A stretch of 64,000 nucleotides of DNA from Nitrospirota bacterium (GTDB lineage Bacteria > Nitrospirota > Thermodesulfovibrionia > SZUA-242): NCBI GenBank assembly GCA_016212095.1, contig JACRHH010000025.1, positions 1 through 64,000 on the forward strand. The letters are read 5' to 3'. This document shows, piece by piece, positions 51,586 to 61,500 of the stretch; the first letter of the stretch is position 1, and the number at the start of each line of letters is the position of its first letter. The notes under the pieces were generated by a model, which ran no database searches, was not told the origin of the DNA, and worked only from the letters and a program-made list of their open reading frames with translations. Made by a program: the position numbers and the translations under genes.

Positions 51586-52380
51586 ATGAGGTTCTGGTCT
51601 TGGGGAAGCCGTAAGCGCTGTAAGTGCGAAGCCGGTAATGAATCGGTTGTCGACGGTGAAGTAAAACCTGCAATCCCGTCCGGCATGACTGACGCATATT
51701 ACGCCGAGGTTGCGGCATCGATGCGGGCATCCGCCAAACGCGGAGGCAGGCCGGGAATCGATCATATCATGGCGGCAACGCCTGTGCATCCCGGTTGGAA
51801 GCTCCTCGATGTTGGCCTTGGCAACGGAGCCGCAAGCCGTTATTTCCTTGAAAAGGGGCTTCGTGTAAGCGCCACAGGGTTGAATGTCGATCAGTACGGA
51901 ATTGACGAAGAGCTGCGGAAGAACATCAGTTTCAATATTACGGATTGCCGTGTGGAAGAACTTCCGTTTGAGGACAACGAGTTCGATGCCTGCTGGATGT
52001 CGCATGTTCTTGAGCATACGATGAATCCCGGAATTGCACTTCAGAGCGTTTGGCGAGTGCTTAAGCCGGGGGGCTGGTTGTTTGTTCTGGTTCCGCCTTA
52101 TAAGTCGCAGGTTGTTGGCGGGCATCTGATGACTGGTTGGAGTCTTGGCCAATTGATGTATGTTTTACTGTTGAATAATTTCGATGTCAAAACCGGCCAT
52201 TTCGTCAAGCTTGATTATAACGTATGCGCGTTTGTGCGGAAGGTGGATCATAGTCTGCCGGATCTCTACTCCGACATCGGAGACATTGAGGCGTTGTCCA
52301 ATTACTGGCCTATGCCGCTTGAGCAGGGATTCGAGGGTGATGTCGATTCAATTAACTGGCCGCCAAAAGTTGAAGAGTAA
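51586..52380 (+). CDS. SAM-dependent methyltransferase
   Basis: The 264-residue class I methyltransferase has the SAM loop LLDVGLGNGAASRYFLEKG, an acidic motif (NITDCRVEELPFEDNEFDA) and CWMSHVLEHTMNPG. It is followed by LKPGGWLFVLVPP. The N-terminus is basic with Cys residues (RKRCKCEAG). It sits between a sulfotransferase and a CgeB-like GT in the export operon, so a sugar-methylating role is likely. Confidence 0.87.
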   Translation: MRFWSWGSRKRCKCEAGNESVVDGEVKPAIPSGMTDAYYAEVAASMRASAKRGGRPGIDHIMAATPVHPGWKLLDVGLGNGAASRYFLEKGLRVSATGLNVDQYGIDEELRKNISFNITDCRVEELPFEDNEFDACWMSHVLEHTMNPGIALQSVWRVLKPGGWLFVLVPPYKSQVVGGHLMTGWSLGQLMYVLLLNNFDVKTGHFVKLDYNVCAFVRKVDHSLPDLYSDIGDIEALSNYWPMPLEQGFEGDVDSINWPPKVEE

Positions 52381-52384
52381 ACCT

Positions 52385-53449
52385 GTGCGGGTGCTCTATC
52401 AGCCGTACACCGACATTACTCAAGGGCCGTTCAAGTACATAGAAAGCGGTTACATACGCGGGTTTGAGCGGGCTGGATGTGAGGTGGTTGTCTGGCTCGG
52501 TAATTCCGCCGATGAACTCAGGTCAATTCTTGCCAGCTTCAAACCGGATCTGTTTATTGGTTACTTGAGAAGGCCGGGAGATTTTCTGAATTATGAATGG
52601 ATGAGCGGTGAGATGTTTGAACTGCTCCTTGAGCACCGTCGCAAGCATGGCATGAAGACCGCGATGCATACTCACCCAGATGTGCAGCGTCTTGTGGAGC
52701 ATATGCATCTTGAATTTCAACCTGGCGACCCGTCACAAGCTGGCAATTTTTACACGCAGCCTCCGCCGCCAACTGCTATGGAAAATATCCTGGTCAGTGA
52801 GAAGTTTATCGACCTCATACTTCACCCGTACAGCCGTGGAGTTGGTGAAACATGTTTCAACTTTTGGGTTTCTCATGGTGTTTCGATCTTGGATGAACCG
52901 TTGGCCGCTGATGATGCAATTTATCGCAAATCGTATCTGCCCAGATTTAAGAAATACGATATCAGTTATATAGGCGGATGGTGGCCGTTCAAGGGGATTC
53001 AGATGGACAGGCATCTGTTTCCGCTGAAGGATCGGTTTGGCGAGAGGCTTAGTGTCTTTGGACGCGCCTGGCCTCATCTTTCGGCTGGGCCGGTGAGCGA
53101 TGATGAATACCGCGGAATTGTCTGGAAAAGTAGAGTAAACCTGGTTTTTCATGAGCCTTCTCAGGTGCAAGGCGTTGCTGTTCATGTGAATGAACGCATA
53201 TTCAAGCTTTACGCAATGGGCGCATTCGCCGTTTGTGACAATAATCCATGCTTGCGCGAGTATTTTGACGACGATGAGATTGTTATAGCCGAGAATCCGG
53301 CAGATATGGTGGAAAAGTGTGTGTATTATCTGGGAAATGATGTTGCCCGCAAACGAATAGCCGAGAATGGGCATAAGGCTGTATTGAACAGGCACACCTA
53401 TTTGGCACGGGCGCGGAAATTGCTAAAAGTACTGTCGGTTATTAATTGA
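52385..53449 (+). CDS. CgeB-like glycosyltransferase
   Basis: The protein of about 354 residues has a GT-B layout. The C-terminal half carries the CgeB/'Glyco_trans_1_2' style signature: ISYIGGWWPFKG, VNLVFHEPSQVQGVAVHVNE, FKLYAMGAFAVCDN and DDDEIVIAENPADMV. The GTG at 52385 gives a typical start (MRVLYQPYT). An ATG at 52340 with GAGGG upstream would add 15 residues and overlap the previous gene by 41 bases. The transferred sugar is unknown. Confidence 0.78.
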   Translation: MRVLYQPYTDITQGPFKYIESGYIRGFERAGCEVVVWLGNSADELRSILASFKPDLFIGYLRRPGDFLNYEWMSGEMFELLLEHRRKHGMKTAMHTHPDVQRLVEHMHLEFQPGDPSQAGNFYTQPPPPTAMENILVSEKFIDLILHPYSRGVGETCFNFWVSHGVSILDEPLAADDAIYRKSYLPRFKKYDISYIGGWWPFKGIQMDRHLFPLKDRFGERLSVFGRAWPHLSAGPVSDDEYRGIVWKSRVNLVFHEPSQVQGVAVHVNERIFKLYAMGAFAVCDNNPCLREYFDDDEIVIAENPADMVEKCVYYLGNDVARKRIAENGHKAVLNRHTYLARARKLLKVLSVIN

Positions 53450-53465
53450 CAAGGTTGGTTTTCGA

Positions 53466-54188
53466 ATGATCAAGAGATTTCTTCGCATGATTGGCTGCGG
53501 TGGTTCACCCCGGAAGGAGAGGGATTTCACACTCCATAGCGGTGAGCGTCAGACCGGTGAAACGCTCGGAAGCATCCGCAGGGATCATCTTGCACGATAC
53601 GAATGGGCCGCCGGGTTCCTTGCGGGCGGCCTTGCACACCCGGAATCCGCTTTCGGACTCGACATCTTTTCGGCAACAGGTTACGGGATGTTTCTCATTT
53701 CGCGAAATCTTGGGTGCTGCATGTTCGGTGTCGAAGGATCGAGTGAGGCCGTGGCTTTCGCTAACGAGCATTTTCGTGATGATCGGCTGTTTTATTCGCA
53801 TAAGATGTTTCCTTTTAGTTTGCCGGTATCAACTTTCGATTTCGTAACATGCTTTGAGTCGCTTGAACACGTCGATGCAGATGAAGCGTTTCTTCGGGTT
53901 GTGACCGATTCGATCAAACCGGGCGGCTATCTGTTCCTTTCAGTTCCGAATGATGCGATGCAGCCGCTTGCAAAGAATCCGAACGAGTTTCATTTCCGCC
54001 ATTATCATCACGATGATGTTGTTGCGATGCTTGAGGCGAAATTCGAAATGGAGCTTGTTACATGGTTTGGGCAGAACATGTATCAGTTCAACGACGGTTA
54101 CAGGGTTGGCGGGCTTGAAGAGTCTGAAATGGTATTGCATGAAAAAACACTTGGGCAAGTGCTCGTGTATCTTTTCAGGAAAGCGTAG
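53466..54188 (+). CDS. SAM-dependent methyltransferase
   Basis: The 240-residue methyltransferase has the SAM-binding region FGLDIFSATGYGMFLISRNL, then FDFVTCFESLEHVDADEAFL and IKPGGYLFLSVPNDAMQP. The usual GxGxG loop is altered to FSATGYG. It is followed by FHFRHYHHDDVVAM, common in polysaccharide-locus methyltransferases. It lies 14 bases before the KpsS-like gene. Confidence 0.83.
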   Translation: MIKRFLRMIGCGGSPRKERDFTLHSGERQTGETLGSIRRDHLARYEWAAGFLAGGLAHPESAFGLDIFSATGYGMFLISRNLGCCMFGVEGSSEAVAFANEHFRDDRLFYSHKMFPFSLPVSTFDFVTCFESLEHVDADEAFLRVVTDSIKPGGYLFLSVPNDAMQPLAKNPNEFHFRHYHHDDVVAMLEAKFEMELVTWFGQNMYQFNDGYRVGGLEESEMVLHEKTLGQVLVYLFRKA

Positions 54189-54202
54189 CGATCGAACCGG
54201 AT

Positions 54203-55291
54203 ATGTTCCGATCCGTTTTGGCAAAACCATGGCGCACAAAACTGCTATTTCGATACAAGCCGCTCGATACAGGTCTTGAGGCGCGGATACTTGGCAACAA
54301 AATTATCAATCACGAGTTCCGCGTGATTGATTTGTCTGAGCCTTGGGGAAGTCCGGTCGATCCATCGCGCTGGAGAAAGTATTCTGCCAAGAACACCGTG
54401 GCTCTTGTATGGGGAATGTTCAAGCTGGAATCGCCGGTTTTTATCGATTTTTGCAGGAATAGTGGAATCCCCCTGATTTTCATGGAGCGTTCGCCTCTGC
54501 TTAAAAACGGCAGGCTTGCACTCTATTTCGATACAGGCGGCACGACTAATTTCTCGGCATACTGGAGTGCCGGCAATTGGTTTAAGATCATGCAAAATCC
54601 ATTGACTCCGGAACAGCTTGACAGTCTGCAAGCTTACAGGAAAAGCATAAGCGGCATTTCAACCGGAGTTGATATACAGAAATCCGGTTTCGAGACGGCT
54701 GATGAAATCAAGCGTAAGCTCGGGTTGCCTGAAGACAAGAAGATAGTATTTTGCCCGATGCAGGTGGATCATGACGTAACAATAACCACGCCGGAATCAT
54801 CGCCATGGATAAGAAACATGTCGCAATTTCTTGGGGTTGTTGCGGAATGTCTGGATGCTATGCCGGATGATTATCACATTGTTGTAAAGGAACATCCGAG
54901 GAATGTTATTGATGGAGCGCTGACGCAATTTGGCGCAAACAGCCAGAAGATAAGCTTCGTGCGCGAAGAAATTAACGCCAATTCCTTGTGCCAGGGCTGC
55001 GACGCAGTTCTTTCAATAAATTCTGGAATGGGTACGGAGGCGATGGTTTTTCATAAGCCGGTGATTTCGCTTGGAAAATCGTTTTATTCCGATAAGGGGC
55101 TGAACTTCGAGGCGCGAAACACGGATGAGCTGAAGGAATATTTCTCAAGTATTTCTGAATTAAGGCCGCCGACGGCATTGCAGGATCTATATATATATCA
55201 TTTTGTATTCGATTATACATACGATCTGGAAACCGAAGATGATTCCGCGCGTTTTGTGAATTTGGTGAAACGTGTAGTCCGTTGTGTTTAG
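54203..55291 (+). CDS. Capsule-synthesis (KpsS/CDP-glycerol transferase-like) protein
   Basis: The 362-residue protein resembles the capsule polysaccharide synthesis family (KpsC/KpsS-type Kdo transferases, related to glycerophosphotransferases). The C-terminal half carries HIVVKEHPRN, SLCQGCDAVLSINSGMGTEA and FHKPVISLGKSFYSDKGL, the conserved donor site region. The N-terminus (YSAKNTVALVWGMFKLES) is divergent. It could add a linker or cap residue. Confidence 0.72.
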   Translation: MFRSVLAKPWRTKLLFRYKPLDTGLEARILGNKIINHEFRVIDLSEPWGSPVDPSRWRKYSAKNTVALVWGMFKLESPVFIDFCRNSGIPLIFMERSPLLKNGRLALYFDTGGTTNFSAYWSAGNWFKIMQNPLTPEQLDSLQAYRKSISGISTGVDIQKSGFETADEIKRKLGLPEDKKIVFCPMQVDHDVTITTPESSPWIRNMSQFLGVVAECLDAMPDDYHIVVKEHPRNVIDGALTQFGANSQKISFVREEINANSLCQGCDAVLSINSGMGTEAMVFHKPVISLGKSFYSDKGLNFEARNTDELKEYFSSISELRPPTALQDLYIYHFVFDYTYDLETEDDSARFVNLVKRVVRCV

Positions 55292-55385
55292 CATTGGCTG
55301 GGCGGTCACCTAGTTATGCGCAAGGCTTTGAAGCCGCGATTATCGCGTTGTATCGTGAGTAACGATTTGTTATCCGGGAGATGAC

Positions 55386-56339
55386 ATGAAGAATTCAGGA
55401 AGTGCTATCGATCTGAGTATTGTTGTTCCTGTCTACAATGAGGAGGCTGTGATAGGTGTCTTCATCGCACGACTGATGCGCGTTCTAAAAGAGCTTCCCG
55501 AATTATTCGAGATCATAGTTGTTGACGATGGAAGTTACGATGGCACGTTCACCGAAATCCATCGTACTTCAGTCGGTAATTCGCAGATACGAGGGATCAG
55601 GCTTTCACGTAATTTCGGGAAGGAGGCAGCGATGTTGGCAGGTCTTGAGCGTTCTTTGGGCCGGGCCGTGGTGATCATTGATGGCGATGGGCAGCATCCG
55701 CCTGAGCTTATCCCGGATATGCTGGCAATATGGCGCTTGGGTGAGGCCGATTTGGTTTCAGCTTTCAAAAGAGAACGCAGTGCTGATTCGATGGTAGCCC
55801 GACTTAACGCAGCTATTTTCAACCGCGTAATGAAGCAACTAACCGGCCTTGATCTTGCCGGGGCATCTGACTTTCGACTTATGGACAGACGTGTTGTCGA
55901 TGCAGTAATCGCCATGCCGGAACGAGTACGTTTTTTTCGTGGTATGACGCTATGGGTCGGATTTCGTGAGGCGCGTGTTCCGTTTGACGTGTCGGAGCGA
56001 ATGGCCGGCAGTTCAAGCTGGACTTCGCGTGGCCTGATCAAGCTTGCAATTACAGCTATTACTTCGTTTACGGCAAAGCCGTTATCATGGGTATTCAGCT
56101 TTGGCTGTTTCGGATTGGCAATTTCAGTTGTGCTTACCTTGCAGGCTATGTATTCGTGGTTGCTTGGGATTGCGGTAAGCGGCTGGACATCGCTTACGAT
56201 GCTGATCCTTTTCTTTGGATCAGCAAATCTTATTGCTTTGGGGCTGCTTGGAATCTATATTGCGCGTGTTTTCGAGGAGGTGAAGCAACGGCCTGTTTAT
56301 CTGGTTCGGGAGACTACCGGTGAGTTGGCTGATGTTTAA
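55386..56339 (+). CDS. GtrB/DPM1-like glycosyltransferase family 2
   Basis: The 317-residue enzyme transfers a sugar from a nucleotide donor to polyprenyl phosphate. It has the GT2 start LSIVVPVYNEEAVIG, the metal motif DGDGQHPP, and a C-terminal pair of membrane helices (SFGCFGLAISVVLTLQAMYS, LTMLILFFGSANLIALGLLG). This layout is that of GtrB/ArnC. A GT-C protein (the next gene, overlapping by 20 bases) would then use the lipid-linked sugar. Confidence 0.9.
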   Translation: MKNSGSAIDLSIVVPVYNEEAVIGVFIARLMRVLKELPELFEIIVVDDGSYDGTFTEIHRTSVGNSQIRGIRLSRNFGKEAAMLAGLERSLGRAVVIIDGDGQHPPELIPDMLAIWRLGEADLVSAFKRERSADSMVARLNAAIFNRVMKQLTGLDLAGASDFRLMDRRVVDAVIAMPERVRFFRGMTLWVGFREARVPFDVSERMAGSSSWTSRGLIKLAITAITSFTAKPLSWVFSFGCFGLAISVVLTLQAMYSWLLGIAVSGWTSLTMLILFFGSANLIALGLLGIYIARVFEEVKQRPVYLVRETTGELADV

Positions 56340-58548
56340 CCCCGAACTGTTCAATAATCAGAATGTGGCGGCTGAATCCAGCGATGGCCGCGCCATATTG
56401 CCGAGGGCGAGCATACTCGAAGGGATGCCGATCTGGTGCAAGGTTGTTATTGTGCAACTGATCATATCAGCGATTTATCTTGTAGAAAATCACTTCATTT
56501 TGACCTGCGGGATGTTTTACATCGAAGAAAACGATCTCCTATTCCAATATCTTCCGGAGTTTTTCCTGCTTCAAAAAAGCCTCCATAGTGGATTCGTGCC
56601 TGTCTGGACGGATATAGTTGGGAGCGGCTTCCCTCTTGCAGGATACGGGCAGAACGCTTTGCTTCATCCCCTACAACTCATGGTCGCATGGTTTATTCCC
56701 GACCCCCTAGTCGGTTTGAAGTCAATGTTGTTCATGATTACTTTTACGGGCAGTCTTGTGTTTGTCCTGTCAATGCTGTTGATTGGTATCGATGATATTG
56801 TGTTGCTTATTTACGGAGCTGTTGCATACCATTTTTCATTCTTTTTCATGTACAAAGGCTATTCGCTGATATTGAGTTTTATTATGGCTCCCATGATTGT
56901 GGCTTTGCTATATAAACTTAGCATTGAGTCGGACAGTTTGCACAAGAAGACGTTCTTGTTTGGAGTGCTTGGCGGCATCTCGCTGTTGGCCTTGTATGCT
57001 CCATTTCAGCTACGCTTTTTCCTTGTGGTTTATGCCTGCGCTGTCTTTATGATATTAATCGTTGGCAATAGACGGTTATACAGAATAGGTCTGGTTTCGT
57101 TTGCATGTCTCATGGCTGTCGTGATCGCATACCCCCAATTCAAGCTTACATATGAGCTTGTCAAGGTCGGAGATATAAAGGCCAGAGGGCTTGAATTCCT
57201 GTTGGATGGCAGTTCCCCATTTGGTTTATGGAATTATTTTGCGAATTATAGCTTTTCAAGGGATCCGATTATATGGAGCATGCATTCCAAATGGAACAAC
57301 TCTGATCTATTGCCCCCGGTCTTTTTCCTGAGTATTTTTTCACTGTACAATAAATCGACGTTGACCAGATTTCTTTGGTGCATTGTAGCTGTAAGTTTTT
57401 TTATGGCGCTTGGGAAATATAATCCCGTTTATGTTTTCATGGCCAGACACGGGATGACATTGGATTTGCGCATCCCCGCTCGCTTTTTGTTCATGTTTAA
57501 CTTCACATTTCCTGTTCTGGCTATGATCGGATTAAACCAGTTGCGTCATCTAGGAGGCAAGGCCGTATTAAGAGTGATTGTCATTTATCTTTTGGCAATG
57601 TGCATTGTGAACCTGATGGCCGCGATGATTATTGATAACATGCGTGATGCCTATGGAACAAATCTCAAGATGTATACGCATTATTACTCTGATTTTTATG
57701 ATACGAAAATATATAACAGAAACAAGTTGTCGGCTATTGTCGGCATTGTTAGAGGTGCAAGTTGGAATCTGGATTTTTTAAAACTGTATCTATCCACATT
57801 TTCCGCTGCTGTGTTTGCGACGGTCATCATGGTTGCAATGTATGCTGTTGGTCGATTTAACCACCGCAAGTTGGTTCTGGCAATGTCCTGCTTGCTGATT
57901 TTTGAGGGGTTAGCATTGACTATGCCCAAAAACTCCGAATCAGCCAAAATGTTCAATGAATATTATTTCCCGGCCAAGTTTAATGGTGTGAGCAAAATAG
58001 CCGCATTGGAAGAGGACAGGATCAGAACCAATATCCGGTCATCGTTGAATATGGTTTATGATATAGCTGAATCAGATACATATAATGCAAGCTTGTATAT
58101 AAGTAAATATAAAGATTACCTGAATATTGCCAGAGTTAAGGCATCAAATTCAGATTATGAATATATGAAATACATTGGGGTGGACGGGATACTGACCCGA
58201 CAGGATTTAAGCAATTATATCTGGAAGCGGGATGTCGGAGACGGTTTTTCACTGTACAAGGTTAGCGACAAAGAGAATGTTGTCTGGTATCCGGATGGCA
58301 ATTCGTTCCGGCCTGTTGAAAACTGCCGGATCATTCGGAAAAATCCTGACTGGACGATTGATCTTACGCTTCCTGAAGGAGCGCGGGAAGTGGTTGTTTT
58401 CAGAAACTATTTCAAGGGATTTAACGTTTATGTTAACGGAGAACACGTCAGGCCGGATTTGTATTACTCGTTTTACCGATTCAGAGGTTTAAGGGCAGGC
58501 CGAAACACTATTGAAATTAAATGGTCATGGCCTGATCTTCTGTTGTGA
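56320..58548 (+). CDS. YfhO-like GT-C membrane protein
   Basis: The 742-residue protein has about 12 hydrophobic helices. The first large loop contains IEENDLLFQYLPEFFLLQKS and GFPLAGYGQNALLHPL, typical of YfhO-type proteins, which are implicated in transfer of sugars to surface polymers. A soluble C-terminal beta domain ends the protein (IDLTLPEGAREVVVFRNYFK, GFNVYVNGEHVRP). The GTG start lies inside the preceding GT2. It is a likely partner of the GtrB-like enzyme. Confidence 0.83.
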   Translation: MSWLMFNPELFNNQNVAAESSDGRAILPRASILEGMPIWCKVVIVQLIISAIYLVENHFILTCGMFYIEENDLLFQYLPEFFLLQKSLHSGFVPVWTDIVGSGFPLAGYGQNALLHPLQLMVAWFIPDPLVGLKSMLFMITFTGSLVFVLSMLLIGIDDIVLLIYGAVAYHFSFFFMYKGYSLILSFIMAPMIVALLYKLSIESDSLHKKTFLFGVLGGISLLALYAPFQLRFFLVVYACAVFMILIVGNRRLYRIGLVSFACLMAVVIAYPQFKLTYELVKVGDIKARGLEFLLDGSSPFGLWNYFANYSFSRDPIIWSMHSKWNNSDLLPPVFFLSIFSLYNKSTLTRFLWCIVAVSFFMALGKYNPVYVFMARHGMTLDLRIPARFLFMFNFTFPVLAMIGLNQLRHLGGKAVLRVIVIYLLAMCIVNLMAAMIIDNMRDAYGTNLKMYTHYYSDFYDTKIYNRNKLSAIVGIVRGASWNLDFLKLYLSTFSAAVFATVIMVAMYAVGRFNHRKLVLAMSCLLIFEGLALTMPKNSESAKMFNEYYFPAKFNGVSKIAALEEDRIRTNIRSSLNMVYDIAESDTYNASLYISKYKDYLNIARVKASNSDYEYMKYIGVDGILTRQDLSNYIWKRDVGDGFSLYKVSDKENVVWYPDGNSFRPVENCRIIRKNPDWTIDLTLPEGAREVVVFRNYFKGFNVYVNGEHVRPDLYYSFYRFRGLRAGRNTIEIKWSWPDLLL

Positions 58549-58553
58549 TGTAG

Positions 58554-61500
58554 ATGCATATGTATCCCTTCATGCAAAACTATGGCAGGAATTTCACTGT
58601 CGTTATAAGCGCATTTTTGGGCTTTCTGTTTAGCATTATTCTTATTCCTTCTCCCGCATTTTCCAGACAGCCGGATCGTTCCCGTCATGACGACAGTGCG
58701 ATTATCATACTTTCGTCATTAACGTCGGAGGAAATGAAGGATGATGTTGCGGCTCTGGGGAATATGAATCTCCGCGTCCGGTTGGCGTTTCCTCCTTCGG
58801 TTGTCATTGTTGAGATGCCGGATTCTTCCATCCCGTCCGTCACGCAATTGCCGTTCGTGCGACTTGTTTCGCGCCAGAAGGTCAACTCGGCATCGTTCCC
58901 AAGCGAGGAGCCGTCTTTTTATGATGCTGTAAGGTTCTGGAACCTGCGTTTTGATAAAGGCGCTGTTAGGGAAAAGTCTGGAACTGTCGAGCCTCGCGCT
59001 GAAATTCGCGACGATCTGATAATGCCGTCCGATCTCCCGATGGATCGTGAGGAGCGAAAGCTTAAGGACAGAGAATACCACGAGCGTTGGAAAGTGCGGA
59101 AGAATGAAGAGAAGATACGTGGAAGGAGTGGCCGTTCCGGATTCAGGAAGTCGTCATCGCCCGCTCAGGATGCGCCATCGTCTGGCGGCGGAGGCATCTA
59201 TTACGCAAGCGGAAGCGGAGCCCAAACATTCGGCAGCGCATACGGGGCCGGTTACTACGATACGAGCCTGTACATGGCCGGTAAAGTGGCGGTTGGAGTT
59301 TTCTTCACCGCTGGAGATGCCGGGAGCTGGACGCAGTCCGAGACGGACAGCGCTTATCTGGCCATCTGCAATGCGCTTGACCGTTTCGGCGACGATGAGC
59401 CGAACGCCCGGTTGACATTTTCATTTGTGAAAGAGGTCAGCCAGACCGGAACGCCAAATCCGTTGCCATCCGTGGAACGCGACTATGTGAACGATCTACG
59501 GAACACGCATTCAACCCATTGGGCGTTAATGGTCAAGGTGACACGCGGATCGGGCAGGGCGTATGCCTATCTGTTTGGCCCGTCGTTGCAGGTTTACAGC
59601 CCGTCGGGCACTGTGGACGATTACACGGTCCGCCATGAAACCATGCATATCTTTGGCGCGATGGATCAGTACTGTCCGGATCAGTGCCAAAGTCCGATTG
59701 GCCGCTGGGGATACCTCAATGTTGTTAACGCTAATTCCGAAGGAAACGACGGCAACGGCTTTTTTCTTGGCCACGGCGAGGGAGAGCCGGATATCATGGT
59801 GCGGGGAGGCGCGATTGGTGTTTACAGCCGTGGACAGATCGGCTGGCGCGACTCTGACGGCAACGGCATTATCGATCCGATTGATACTTTCCCGGTTACT
59901 GTTATCTCTCCTGTTTCTGGAGGCGACCCCACAACTATAACGGGTGTTTCAACTGAGCGTCCGCTTCTTAACGAATGGAGTTCGTCGTCCTATGCGGATG
60001 TGAGCATTAATTCGATATCTTCTGTCGAATACCGCATTGACGGCGGTGCGTGGATGCTTGCCACGGCATCCGACGGACAGTTCGACAGCGCCGAGGAATC
60101 ATTCGTCATTACGCTGCCGCAGCTTTCGCCCGGAACCCATACGATTGAGGCAAGAGCTGCAAACTCTATTGGAAACACTGAACATCTGCCTGCTTCTACC
60201 GATATTCAGATAACTGCCGGCTTTATAGGAGGTTCTCAGCAATCAGGAATATCAGCCGGTACTCCGGTTTTGAGGGCCGCATTTTCAGCAGCGCCCGAAA
60301 ACCGCCACGGTTATGCATATGGCTACAGCTATAACTTCGATGCATCCGGCTCAACCGATGCCTCAGGCCAATCCGGCAGCCTTTCATACAGATGGGATTT
60401 CGATGACGACGGCGTTTGGGATACGGGTTACTCCGGAACTCCGATAACGGATCATTACTATCCGTCGCCGGAGGGTTATCCATATGTCGGGGCATTCAAC
60501 GCCGGTGACAGCGTGGAGGGCGTGTTTGCTTCGGGTTCGTATGCCTATATTGCCAACGGATATTCGGGATTCCGCGTGGTGGATATAAGCAATCCGGCCA
60601 GTCCGTCGGCGCTTGGCAGTTACAGCACCTCCGGGTACGCGCGCGGCGTGTTTGTGTCGAACAACATGGCGTATCTGGCCGATGGTGCGGTCAAGATACT
60701 GAACGTTGCCAATCCAGCCAGCCCGGCATATTTTGGCACTTACAATTCCTACGGATCGGCGCGTGATGTCGTTGTGTCCGGCTCGCGGGCGTATGTTGCT
60801 TCCGGATGGTTCGAGATTGCCGATGTGTCGAATCCGGCGTCACCGTCACTGGTTGGACTGTACGATACGCCCGGATATGCACGTGGTGTGAGTGTGTTTG
60901 GCGGTTACGCATACGTTGCCGACAGCTCGTCCGGCGTGCAGGTTGTCAGTCTGGCCGACGAGGCACATCCTGTTTCCGTGGCCAGTATCCCCGGATATGC
61001 CTACGCAGTTTATGCTTATGCAAATCGACTATACATCGCCGCTGGAACGAACGGCTTGCTTGTTTACGATGTTACTGCTCCGCCATCGCCCGTGTTGCTT
61101 GGGCAGTATTCGCGGGGTGAAACAGCGGTGTCTGTGCATGTTGACGGAAATCTTGCGTTTATTGGTGATGTTCATTCAGGCATGTCGGTAGTGGATGTAA
61201 CCAATCCGTCGTCTCCGGTTTTTATCGACAGCTACCGGACATCAGGATCGGCGACAGTCAATGATGTGTTCGCGAGTTCTGGCCTTGCCTTCGTTGCCAA
61301 CGGAAGTTCTGGCTTGATGCACATCATAGACACCGTCAGTCTTGCGCCCAAAAATATCTCGGAACATATGCGCGCGCGTCTTGAAATCAAGGATTTGGGT
61401 GGCAATACCTCACAGGCTGTCCGTGATCTGTGGTTCGTTACCTACAACGATCTACCCGCAATAACGAGCTTGGCGGTAACCCGGCACGCAGGTTTAAGTC

